From a virus, in the IMG/VR virus record IMGVR_UViG_3300030333_005267, positions 19,050-46,494 of that record: a DNA stretch of 27,445 bases; one strand, written 5' to 3'. Positions 17,401 to 24,031 of this stretch are shown here, one piece after another (the stretch's first letter is position 1; the number at the start of each line of letters is the position of its first letter). Under the pieces are notes generated by a model that saw nothing but the letters and a program-made list of their open reading frames with translations, was not told the DNA's origin and did no database searches. Position numbers and translations under genes: made by a program.

Positions 17401-19008
17401 CGCTCTGCCTTGAACGAGTATGCTATTGAGCCAACCGCACATAAAGGCCGAATGTTTACTATTAACGAGCAGGTTGATGAAGATGATCTAAATCAGTTCG
17501 AGCTTAATCTAGCTAACCTGCAGGGTAGAAGCCTTGGAGGACAGACTAACAATGTCCTAAGTGCTAATGCCCATCGAGGAGGAAATGTTTATGACATATG
17601 GGGCTGGTCAGATTTAACACATCAAAGACAATCATGGGATGACTTTGCTGATGGCTTGATGTCTTCTGCTGAATTGATGGCTCAGGCTCGGGGGCTGCGA
17701 GTGGCACGAGGGTTTGTCGGTAAAGGTGCTGCAAACTTAGCCGCACGGGCGGGTGCTCTTAAATGGGCTGGAAGAATCGGAGGCAGGGCTATTGGATGGC
17801 CTATGGTTGCTGCTGAAGCCGCTATCTATGCTGAAGGTGCAGCTGATGATTTGGCTAGCTACTTCCATCCAGACTATGGAATTCCTGGGCTTCGAGAAGC
17901 AACGGGTGTAGATCCAATTACAGTGTCTCATATGTACACTACCTTCCAGCAGAGGCCAGACGCCAAAGAAGAGTATTTGCAATTTGCAAGAGAGAACCCA
18001 ATAACGGATGAGAACTACAGTGTTCATCACAACATGCTTCTCAATGGTATACCATATAGCAACTTCCACGTTTGGGAATACCGAGATGAGGTTGATGGAG
18101 TAAAGCTCCCGCAAGACCAGATCCATGTAGTAAACACATGGACTCAAGAGACAGTACCTATCGCCGAAGTAGAGAGAAGAATTCCTAACTATGGAAGCAA
18201 GTGGAAAGCGGAAGTTTCTAGGGATTCAATTATCCAAGGGCTTAAGTTAGCAGAGAGCGTTAACAAGGAACGTGCAGAACTAGGCTTACGTCCTGATGGA
18301 AGAGTAATTATATCAGACGATATGATTGCAGAGCAGCGACAGATCTTGTCTGAAATGAGAGATGGCTTTACCCAAGAAGAACTCCAAGGATTTGATTCAT
18401 TAAACCCAATACCTAATGTCGCTGGGTTCGGCCCGATTAGAGAGAGCCTTGATACGGCTAGGGGAATGCGTAATGAGTTTGAATTGGATACTGGGATTGA
18501 TTGGCTCAATGAAGGTATCAGCTGGGGACTAGAGAAGTTTGGACAAGCCGAGGATATTCCTAGAAAGTATCTAGCTAACGAAGAATTAGCTAAGAGGATG
18601 AATAACCAAATTACCCTAGGTAAAGGCCATGTGGATGGCAAGGGAAATAAAATTCCATCTGCTTCCTGGGAAGAATCTTCTGGGAGGAATCTTGCAACAG
18701 ATCTATGGGGCTCAGCAAAAGGTACGGCTCAGTTATTTGGGGCTCCAGTTGAGTTTGATAAAGATAAATATAGAATTATCCATAGGGATATAGCGAGGGA
18801 TCCTAAGTCAGCTTACGACATTCAGCAGATGAGAAATAAATTTAATTACTCACCGCAAGTCCAGGCATTAGACAAGTGGCAGGAGCCTCAGTTAATGGCA
18901 CCGCCATCCCCAGACGAACAAATGAAAAAGAAAAATAGAAGGAAGAATACACTAAGCAATCCGTTTGATACAGGGTTACTAGGCCCGCAAGACTGGATGA
19001 ATCAGTAA
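11473..19008 (+). CDS. Giant (2,511-residue) polyvalent virion protein with SLOG-NADAR-SLOG module
   Basis: Residues count from ATG 11473. In order: basic N-terminus (NWRKRRRP) and a Thr-Pro tract; helical unknown regions; a charged coiled segment near 670-695; degenerate SLOG copy at about 855-990 (NADATLILG 924-932, VRVLNVVG 977-984); NADAR/YbiA-type domain at about 1055-1215 (LSN 1064-1066, FPSVEHAYQALK 1097-1108, FW...LLMGIR 1198-1211); intact cpYpsA-type SLOG at about 1510-1682 (ISG-Q-GGD 1514-1522, LGIETGG, ADSDATVFF 1601-1609, AGLAATKRFARDLGKP, VLNAAG 1657-1662). The C-terminal 800 residues include a Gly/Ala-rich hydrophobic segment near 2083-2130 that might insert in membrane. Known for these families: SLOG domains bind nucleotides and NAD-derived signals; NADAR domains act on N-glycosidic ADP-ribose links. 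Inferred: a virion protein ejected with DNA that brings enzymes. It could also be a purely intracellular protein. Confidence 0.75.
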   Translation: MAKSRPLGGNWRKRRRPMTGPPGYASSVDYTTTPTPTPTPTPTGVLPYPQILSPQQVIELSTRYRMTPADIAEDYVRDRVQGRTSEVTDSPETDRTYEVLKAQNRLLKIMQIAVYEEFIRVQDAIAEAKERAFQQTKGMKKGKDERHKIFLNLMADYDEGYYDTRRVNRSVNAALSKVKENAGIVSLERSDIGRLDNYINRLQAILDGGGIGNRKDARSRDVKVGFPKLVVTDMDGQAVDFRNSADEIIMALWDPSKAQELSDLGWEWKRRGQQQQNNKLTKDGQRLINIGESLKSLSGLSELDPNSRAQTMGWETLGEGDNPYITREALGDQHFYLKPNAIETKTNEFIGISKEGFGSDPTQEIKGQFASDENIESGDFEVGRRIDELVAREPTLDEVARWVQEKPPEGYENWPDEKQKAWQNSEDRKRGIHPNLVTQEHIDAYKKATRPGIVSPQDLIGTRLARFESEEFPLKRGIHALISSVATHAIVGDDTALPKGIEQPYIDPDTGQQKINKVDSIAEINKAQFIDIAPPVRISPSRLAESLQVLNSGFVDALRRQETRERVEAKQFGDRFVKVKRTTHKPTYDPLVVNKVLFDASPEDGKKWLDALRDLIGAHSEDLSEAYKKLGWKKDRDGNRALFHVIRTDIYEQKPKKVQRKDETPATLAARKRAEEERAAQEAESRRRSDLARRTFSGPGGIIPPPSMLGISQAEADRSIDYLAQPPSNVESRPVRDDLPEESRPEPAAVSVETGAVIGPGEAERQQARRDLQLEQYDIDRIATSGWVDALQRPNVRQQMTDLSVQSGFGSDLNTLSVDQRKQLIRRFDVGYEGLQSVISSGNPELLKPAHSRGFTQPGKDTGGFVHPDNAKGIVADSMTIFGGSSLSPEQIRRFKEEIPQGDRKRLGINSSPDSIQAYFNAVNADATLILGTKTTLYGDDVTTFTDEAKVANEFGGNVIHNPSPQEFADWLKQGQVRVLNVVGSTQSPYAGPNELQRQLQTLLAEADRNRILNPASGDTLADHAQFWIDLGPNSGVEQLPVQYTGPTRPIKAMGKDGGSNHVLSNLWQIDMDYDPLAGGGLRVEVPTPRGMQMTTFPSVEHAYQALKGGGTVTLEQIAPFQTLQQVPKNFESWSPEKQRSWQGQQARRMGGKDVDKTTNLQLMESLLRARFEQDPEFRDALLATDGSRLTHPVKDKFWAENYPALLMGIRDGELGGGRRTLDRDLSHFQARTMRSIQAEGLDPKTASNINRRLDKGETVTYGREVGQPGEILSIEGLKTPVKIIGSKDGRTRIKAATPAEIREYGNAVNTLFPDAYPEMLTQQQRQDRRAQAFIGDAEVLEDVRITPSPDNIRAPFALPFSPAISPRMFEDRPLGSDRPVETGSVRDDIPVDTQGRRGPGYVEVETVGGDVRGLGQPLPSYQEGVQISGLTGPPPRNLPPELYDLHSQYVQTHGRIVADQALSYAYDQRGFGNYNSIQAFKDFINSRAGKRSAIPVDKPRAQQPARPQIRKIISGMQIGGDQLSLQAAQQLGIETGGYGAGASGAVTKDERGRNIEDTASRDKFGIVPVTPELQQQYNQRYGQPGGERGVWLYRTFANVADSDATVFFIGQDTSAGLAATKRFARDLGKPFLVVDIRKPGDLNKLAEFAAQHNVQVLNAAGNRGIKDSAFINKAITQAVRPSIAPPPQTPADKPVQTVPEPTTQSPPVGAKLLGPQVGDNLPVDVDAGNEQLATIYAEEEADRPYDPTPQNLKAPPGNNPSTPPGSQKSDPTQDVVPQPVQGVQPGLLKDWDYDAMPADDPKVAPSTLERADRVRDRDMKQAGLDPTKTVDQNAWQKVKETGTYKFVNSAGKVFTFPAKASWWASKKTITGAVALSKNNPSIAGVGIPDLVEFAPIGIQKYEDAVRPKHRGRDLYLHQLPEHQRSFENISAYLFNNNFIGQEAKSYLDELSNNIKSDVARGLVASPKEHPDFEELRSALNEYAIEPTAHKGRMFTINEQVDEDDLNQFELNLANLQGRSLGGQTNNVLSANAHRGGNVYDIWGWSDLTHQRQSWDDFADGLMSSAELMAQARGLRVARGFVGKGAANLAARAGALKWAGRIGGRAIGWPMVAAEAAIYAEGAADDLASYFHPDYGIPGLREATGVDPITVSHMYTTFQQRPDAKEEYLQFARENPITDENYSVHHNMLLNGIPYSNFHVWEYRDEVDGVKLPQDQIHVVNTWTQETVPIAEVERRIPNYGSKWKAEVSRDSIIQGLKLAESVNKERAELGLRPDGRVIISDDMIAEQRQILSEMRDGFTQEELQGFDSLNPIPNVAGFGPIRESLDTARGMRNEFELDTGIDWLNEGISWGLEKFGQAEDIPRKYLANEELAKRMNNQITLGKGHVDGKGNKIPSASWEESSGRNLATDLWGSAKGTAQLFGAPVEFDKDKYRIIHRDIARDPKSAYDIQQMRNKFNYSPQVQALDKWQEPQLMAPPSPDEQMKKKNRRKNTLSNPFDTGLLGPQDWMNQ
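11568..11602 (+). repeat. Hexanucleotide (CCAACT) tract coding Thr-Pro repeats
   Basis: About five CCAACT-type units near the 5' end of the giant gene code a Thr-Pro tract at residues 32-43. The six-base unit permits in-frame length change. Confidence 0.75.
14035..14442 (+). other. Degenerate SLOG-like copy (residues about 855-990 of the giant protein)
   Basis: The second half matches the SLOG copy downstream: NADATLILG parallels DSDATVFFIG, a helix with AKVANEFGG parallels AATKRFARDLG, and VRVLNVVG parallels VQVLNAAG. The N-terminal Gly-rich nucleotide loop is not clearly kept; only a loose DTGGFVHP resembles the TGG segment. It is probably an old duplication that lost the binding loop. Confidence 0.6.
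14635..15117 (+). other. NADAR/YbiA-type domain (residues about 1055-1215 of the giant protein)
   Basis: Family hallmarks appear in order and at usual spacing: LSN near the start, a T/S-VEHAYQA helix (Glu1101, His1102, Tyr1104, Gln1105), a Leu-rich helix ending RARFEQDPEFRDALLATDG, and a terminal DKFW...ALLMGIR. NADAR proteins cleave N-glycosidic bonds of ADP-ribosylated or ribosylated compounds. The canonical Gly-Asn-Leu-Gly stretch before the last helix is reduced to ENYPA. Confidence 0.8.
16000..16518 (+). other. cpYpsA-type SLOG domain (residues about 1510-1682 of the giant protein)
   Basis: The order IRKIISGMQIGGDQ, LGIETGG, RTFANVADSDATVFF, SAGLAATKRFARDLGKPFLVVD and VLNAAGNRG follows the 'putative molybdenum carrier' SLOG family closely. 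The SGG of the family is SGM here and the usual Gln-Thr-Gly is Gln-Ile-Gly, but Asp1522 is kept. The name 'molybdenum carrier' is historical; the fold is a nucleotide-binding Rossmann-like one. Confidence 0.85.
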
Positions 19009-19018
19009 GGAAAAGCAA

Positions 19019-20182
19019 ATGGCCATATTCGGAAATCAACACACGCTATATCAACAACCAGCAAATTTCGCAAACGCCTTTCAGGGTGCAGGTTCGCCTC
19101 CTCCTCCCATAGAAGAAAATGTGCCGGGCATTGAAGATAAACCGACTCAACATGTCCCATTCCAGAATCAGAAATCTTCTAAGCGATGGGATGAAGGCAG
19201 TTCAAAATTTGACAAGAAGATACAGCACGTAGTTTCGCCCCAAGGCTCGAACCGACCTGAAGATCTTTTGTACTTTGCACTACAGAAAGCTGGTGCTGAA
19301 AAGTATACAGCAGAAAGTATCGTTAAGAATCTTCAGAAGAGTGGCAATGTCGATGCTTTAGGTCGGAGGTTTATGGGCATGGGCACAAGGAGTTTGGTAG
19401 ATGATTCGCCCGTTGACAGACCTCCCGCATTAAACAAAACTGCCTTAGACAGATGGGCACAAAGCACGATGGATACTTATCGTGTAGCTCGTCAGGGAGT
19501 GACTAAAGGGTACAGCTCCAGAGATGCTTACGATATCATCAGGAATCCTCAGCGATCTGATCGTGTTAACAAAGAGCTGGAAGGGATTCAGGATCGCTAT
19601 GCAAACGAACTGTATAAACCATTGCAGTCAGCCTTCGATTCCAAGAACCCTATGCGCATCCGTGCTGCCCTTCACATGGCAGAACAGCAGGGCTTGGGTA
19701 ATCCTAATCAGATCCTTCAAACTGAGCAGATGCTTCGAAACCTAAATCGTCCAACCGATATGTCAGCTCAAGAGAAACATATGATGGGCATGATAGATAA
19801 GCAGTTGGAGAGAGTCTCTGACTACTTAGACATAGATCCACGCTTTGAAAGTATAAAGAAAATATTATTCTTCCCATCACAAATGAAATTGAAAGACGGA
19901 ACTGTACTATCACCTGGATACTATATGCCTGAGCAAGGTGAGGGTGGGGTTGTTAAATACAATCCTGTATCAGACGAAGCCTTTGATAACCTAATGGCAG
20001 AGAAACAGAAAGCTATGAATCAATATATGCTAAAGCAGCCTTGGTTCCAGAAAATATTCAGAGAGAATCCAGGATTGAAATCATACTATATGGACAATAC
20101 ATTCTCCTTAAGACCAAGTAACGAGGTTATAGATCGAGGCTCATCGAGCAGGGGTACTAAGAGACCCGGACATGGAAGGTAG
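19019..20182 (+). CDS. 387-residue protein of the structural block, unknown
   Basis: I do not recognise this protein. It begins 10 bases after the giant gene with AAGGAAAAG as ribosome binding site, and ends 3 bases before the next gene. The N-terminal 70 residues are Pro/Gln-rich and probably disordered. Residues about 78-125 form a compact helical segment (EDLLYFALQKAGAEKYTAES). Residues about 140-280 are helical and charged, with many Met, Gln and Arg residues. The C-terminus is Ser/Arg/Gly-rich (DRGSSSRGTKRPGHGR). No enzyme motif, signal peptide or membrane segment is visible. Sandwiched between two very large proteins, it is probably a virion component or assembly partner for them. Confidence 0.6.
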   Translation: MAIFGNQHTLYQQPANFANAFQGAGSPPPPIEENVPGIEDKPTQHVPFQNQKSSKRWDEGSSKFDKKIQHVVSPQGSNRPEDLLYFALQKAGAEKYTAESIVKNLQKSGNVDALGRRFMGMGTRSLVDDSPVDRPPALNKTALDRWAQSTMDTYRVARQGVTKGYSSRDAYDIIRNPQRSDRVNKELEGIQDRYANELYKPLQSAFDSKNPMRIRAALHMAEQQGLGNPNQILQTEQMLRNLNRPTDMSAQEKHMMGMIDKQLERVSDYLDIDPRFESIKKILFFPSQMKLKDGTVLSPGYYMPEQGEGGVVKYNPVSDEAFDNLMAEKQKAMNQYMLKQPWFQKIFRENPGLKSYYMDNTFSLRPSNEVIDRGSSSRGTKRPGHGR

Positions 20183-20185
20183 ATA

Positions 20186-23100
20186 ATGCTGTTTGCACCT
20201 TCATCTTCAAGCAATAGATGGAAACCGATAGAGAACCTGAGCGAAGAAGAGCAGGAATCTTGGTTAGGTCGTGGTATTAGTGCGTTTCAGTATGCCGCTG
20301 ATACAATAGACAAGCCCTATAGAACTGCTGCTCAGATAGCATCTGAGGTGCGTTCTTGGTTTGGTGGCCCTGAGCATGACTTCAAAGCCTCGGAGCTTGC
20401 TGCTTGGGTGCCCTTCTCTGACACGATGGGGTGGACTGACCCTAAGAATAGGGCTTCTGGTCGTGATATCTTGGGACTTCATGACACGACTAGCACTGCA
20501 CAGGGTGTCGCTGGGTTTGCAGCGGAGGTCGCATTCGATCCTCTTAATATTGTTACTCTTGGTGGCTACGGAGCCTTGACCAAGGGCGGAAAAATATTAA
20601 ATAGGATGGACATCCTGGATGATGTGGTCACTGAGTCAGCTAAAAGAGCAGGCCGTGAAGCAGCTCAAGGAACCTTGCCTAAGTTCACAAAGATGGACAC
20701 TACCGTAGGCCAGGGTTTAGAGAATTATAAATCAAGTCTGGTCAGGAAGTACGGCGAAGAAGCCACTGATAAAATAAAACAAATTGACCAGGACTTTATT
20801 AGCCAAGCTCAGCAGATGGGGCTAGGCAACCAGAAGTTATCCAGCCTATTGGACGAACCCATCGGTGGTATGTTCGGTAGAAACTCAGCAAACCCTATCC
20901 CAGGCCTCGGTCGTTCTATGTGGGGCGACAGTATAGATGTAATGGGGACAGGGGATATAAGCAAAGCAGTAGCAAGAGCAGCAGGCAAAGGCTATCACAA
21001 AATAAAACATGCCCCTGGAATTAGAAATCTGCGGGCAATGTTCGATTCGACTTTAGTGAAAGCGGTCACACCCGAAGGCCAGATGATGGCTCAGACTGCT
21101 ACGCGAGCAATTAAAAAATCTATTGAAGAAGCCAGGCTTGATGCAGTTGCAGGTATTCGAGAGATGCAGCAGCTCCCTCAATACTTTCAAGTTGGCCACA
21201 GGCTAGAAGATGGAACTCAGTTAACGCAGCACCAGGTTTCTTCTAATAAAATATTATTAACTAAGTACCTGGAGAATCCTGAGATGGCTGTGCCTACGGA
21301 TCTCCAACCTCTGGTGTCTGTAGGTAGAGACTTGCAGTCTAAGATGCGAGGATTAATGCAGGCTGCAAGAGACAAGGGTATGGACATTGAGTCCCTGCAA
21401 GACCTTGAGCTTACAGCCGAAGGTTTTATGCCACGCCAGCTATTCAAGTGGGGTGGCGACGGCCAGAAAATGGACGTCATCCCCGACCCGCAAAGAATTT
21501 TGCAAACAACTCACGGCTCCCAATTCCAGCGTACTGCTTTAGCCCGTGATATTCCGGGCGGTATTGCTGGGATACAGCAGTTATCTATGGATCCAAACAT
21601 CAGCGGCTTGCTTCACGCAGGGGGCAAGTGGAAATTGGATAAGCGCGTAACGGATTTCGACACTGCTGTTCAGGGTTTTGAATCTACTACTCACCGAGGG
21701 TTCCGTCCGTGGAGATCTTCGGAATTCCTTCGTAGATATATCCGAACAGCAGAGGCTGTACCTACTGGCAAACAACAGAAAGTAACATTCCACATCCCTG
21801 GAGATCGTGGCGAGATACCAATTGAATTTAATGTTACGGGTATTGATCCTATAGAAAAGCGATGGAGCAGGATAGAGAATCCCGACGGTTCAATACTAAA
21901 GCGGGCGGCCTCACAAAAAGAAAAAGATGAGCACCTGGATAAAGTAATTAATTTCTTAGGCGACCTGGATTCGAGGCACGCTTCAGAGGGTATGCCTGCA
22001 TACATTGCCGACCCAATACAAAACTATATTAATTACACCGAGGTGATGCACAGAGCGATAGGTGCTCATGACCAGCTTGCCGATGCGTTTGGGGATGCAG
22101 TTATCAAACAAGGTGATCCCAGGTATCTGCCGGAAAAATATATTTCTTTGGGTAAAGCACTAGAGCAGTTAGATGTAGTGACCAGAAAAAATAAGAAGGT
22201 CAGTGCTATTGTAGATGGTGAGCATGTAGTAAGAGATGTTCAGTTCAAAGAGCCTAGCCTGCGAATGGTTAGGAATATCTTAAAAGACAAGCCAGACTTT
22301 GCAGATATAGCAAAGCTGAATGATGTAGATCTTCTTAAATTTATTCAGAACGACTACCTGGATAACACATTAATGATACCTAAGCGTCTGTTTAATGATG
22401 CTAACAGAATGTACAGTGCTTATGTCTCCCCGTCAAACATGGAAGACTTCGGTGCATTTGTAAACTTCTTCGATAAGATTACCAACGCATGGCGAGCTGC
22501 GGTAACTGTACTCTTCCCCAAGTTCCACATCCGAAACTTTGCGGGCGGGCAGTTTAATAACTGGGTGATTGACGCATGGTCTCCTGGCTCGCTAGTGGAT
22601 GCCCAGAATAGTATGCTTGGCAACACTGTTAAGGGTGCGGGTAATATTAATTGGAGTCTAGATGGATTGCCTCCGGTAATACAGAAGCAGATCCGTAAAG
22701 AGATGGCAAAGAATGGAGGCGTAATTACCGATGAGCTTGGAACAAGGATAGGCCTTGCGCATATATTCTCACAGCAACTTTGGGTTCCAGACATGCCAGC
22801 CCCAACGATGGAACTAATTGAAAAGATTGGTTCAGGCAATGTGGTCGATGAATTAATTAAAGTTGCGGACACCCCTAAGACTACGACAAGTGCAGTGTCT
22901 GATTACCTCGGTAAGCTCATGTCAGAAGACGCTAACGGAACGTGGGCTTGGACGATGGCGGATGTCATTGGCAACTTTAATTTAATTTTTCCAGTTTCAC
23001 CCGGTGCTATTATGGGGCGTGGTGCTTTCGGGTCTAAGCAAAACGTATCTAAGCTACAGACTTTAGGGCACAAGGCAGCGGCACAGATAGAAGGGTACAA

Positions 23101-24031
23101 CCGAGTAGCGCCCTTCTGGAAATTAATTAAAGATGGATGGAGCCCCCAGGCAGCAGCAAGAAAAATAAAAGAAGCTCAGGTAGATTACGGTAGACTGTCT
23201 GAGTTTGAAAGAAAGGTGGCCCGAAGGACGTTCAGCTTCTATACCTTCTCAAGGGGGATGATACCGTTTGTATTGCAGAGAATGGTAGAGCGACCGAGTG
23301 GCAAGATGATGCAAGCGGTCAGAGGTATCGGTAGAGTACAGAGGGACGACGAGTTCAACCCATGGCTGCCAGAGTACATGAGGCAGGGTGCCGCACTACC
23401 TATCCCTGGCTCTGGAGAATACGATCCTATAACAGGCCAAAGAGATATCTCTTATATACAATCATTAGGTATACCACCGGAAGATACTCTTGGGATGCTT
23501 GGCTTCGGTACTGATAGAGGCGGTGCTATGGGGATGATCCAAGGAACAGCCGAGAATCTGTTTATGAAGTCTCACCCCCTAGCTCAAGTTGGATATGAGA
23601 TGGTCGTTGGTGAAGATCCATTCTATAAGAAAGATACTAGATCTATTGGGTATGGTAGGAAGTCATACGGAGAAGATACTTACGGCGTTAAGAATCACTT
23701 CATGAATTTACCAGCACTTGGTTTGATTCCAGGATTTTCACGAGGGCCTAAGATTAAGCCTGGCGATTCGTGGGCTGGATGGAAGAAAGCATTCACTAAG
23801 CAAATGCTACCATTTTCTACACAAGATATTAAAGACATGGATAGACAGAGAAAGTCTACCATGCAGACAGTCCTCGACGAGAGGCTCAAGGGACAGACAG
23901 GATACTATCCTGATACCACTATGAGATTGCAGGGTGGTAGAGAGGGAGGCTATTATCAAAGCCTTCAGCCTGGCACTGAAGAGTGGAAGCTAGAGATGGT
24001 TAGACAATGGCTAGAAGGACAGTCTAGGTAA
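20186..24031 (+). CDS. Large internal virion-type protein (1,281 residues)
   Basis: GGAAGG lies just before ATG 20186. Residues about 105-140 (GVAGFAAEVAFDPLNIVTLGGYGAL) and 769-795 (WRAAVTVLFPKFHIRNFAGG) resemble conserved blocks of very large phage internal or polyvalent proteins. Residues 1012-1033 (ARRTFSFYTFSRGMIPFVLQ) match the aromatic-Arg-Pro block often found near the end of such proteins. Between them lie long helical regions. The N-terminus holds a short motif (ENLSEEEQESW, residues 16-26) also found twice in the giant protein upstream. Its position, last in the late block, parallels T7 gp16. No lytic transglycosylase active-site pattern was seen, so I do not claim that activity. 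Its last 8 bases overlap the oppositely oriented fibre gene. Confidence 0.7.
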   Translation: MLFAPSSSSNRWKPIENLSEEEQESWLGRGISAFQYAADTIDKPYRTAAQIASEVRSWFGGPEHDFKASELAAWVPFSDTMGWTDPKNRASGRDILGLHDTTSTAQGVAGFAAEVAFDPLNIVTLGGYGALTKGGKILNRMDILDDVVTESAKRAGREAAQGTLPKFTKMDTTVGQGLENYKSSLVRKYGEEATDKIKQIDQDFISQAQQMGLGNQKLSSLLDEPIGGMFGRNSANPIPGLGRSMWGDSIDVMGTGDISKAVARAAGKGYHKIKHAPGIRNLRAMFDSTLVKAVTPEGQMMAQTATRAIKKSIEEARLDAVAGIREMQQLPQYFQVGHRLEDGTQLTQHQVSSNKILLTKYLENPEMAVPTDLQPLVSVGRDLQSKMRGLMQAARDKGMDIESLQDLELTAEGFMPRQLFKWGGDGQKMDVIPDPQRILQTTHGSQFQRTALARDIPGGIAGIQQLSMDPNISGLLHAGGKWKLDKRVTDFDTAVQGFESTTHRGFRPWRSSEFLRRYIRTAEAVPTGKQQKVTFHIPGDRGEIPIEFNVTGIDPIEKRWSRIENPDGSILKRAASQKEKDEHLDKVINFLGDLDSRHASEGMPAYIADPIQNYINYTEVMHRAIGAHDQLADAFGDAVIKQGDPRYLPEKYISLGKALEQLDVVTRKNKKVSAIVDGEHVVRDVQFKEPSLRMVRNILKDKPDFADIAKLNDVDLLKFIQNDYLDNTLMIPKRLFNDANRMYSAYVSPSNMEDFGAFVNFFDKITNAWRAAVTVLFPKFHIRNFAGGQFNNWVIDAWSPGSLVDAQNSMLGNTVKGAGNINWSLDGLPPVIQKQIRKEMAKNGGVITDELGTRIGLAHIFSQQLWVPDMPAPTMELIEKIGSGNVVDELIKVADTPKTTTSAVSDYLGKLMSEDANGTWAWTMADVIGNFNLIFPVSPGAIMGRGAFGSKQNVSKLQTLGHKAAAQIEGYNRVAPFWKLIKDGWSPQAAARKIKEAQVDYGRLSEFERKVARRTFSFYTFSRGMIPFVLQRMVERPSGKMMQAVRGIGRVQRDDEFNPWLPEYMRQGAALPIPGSGEYDPITGQRDISYIQSLGIPPEDTLGMLGFGTDRGGAMGMIQGTAENLFMKSHPLAQVGYEMVVGEDPFYKKDTRSIGYGRKSYGEDTYGVKNHFMNLPALGLIPGFSRGPKIKPGDSWAGWKKAFTKQMLPFSTQDIKDMDRQRKSTMQTVLDERLKGQTGYYPDTTMRLQGGREGGYYQSLQPGTEEWKLEMVRQWLEGQSR

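Noticed and set aside
17719-17862. Gly/Ala-rich hydrophobic stretch of the giant protein as a pore-forming (colicin-like) domain
   Set aside because: It contains regular Arg and Lys residues and no clear hairpin of two long hydrophobic helices, so only weak membrane affinity can be suggested.
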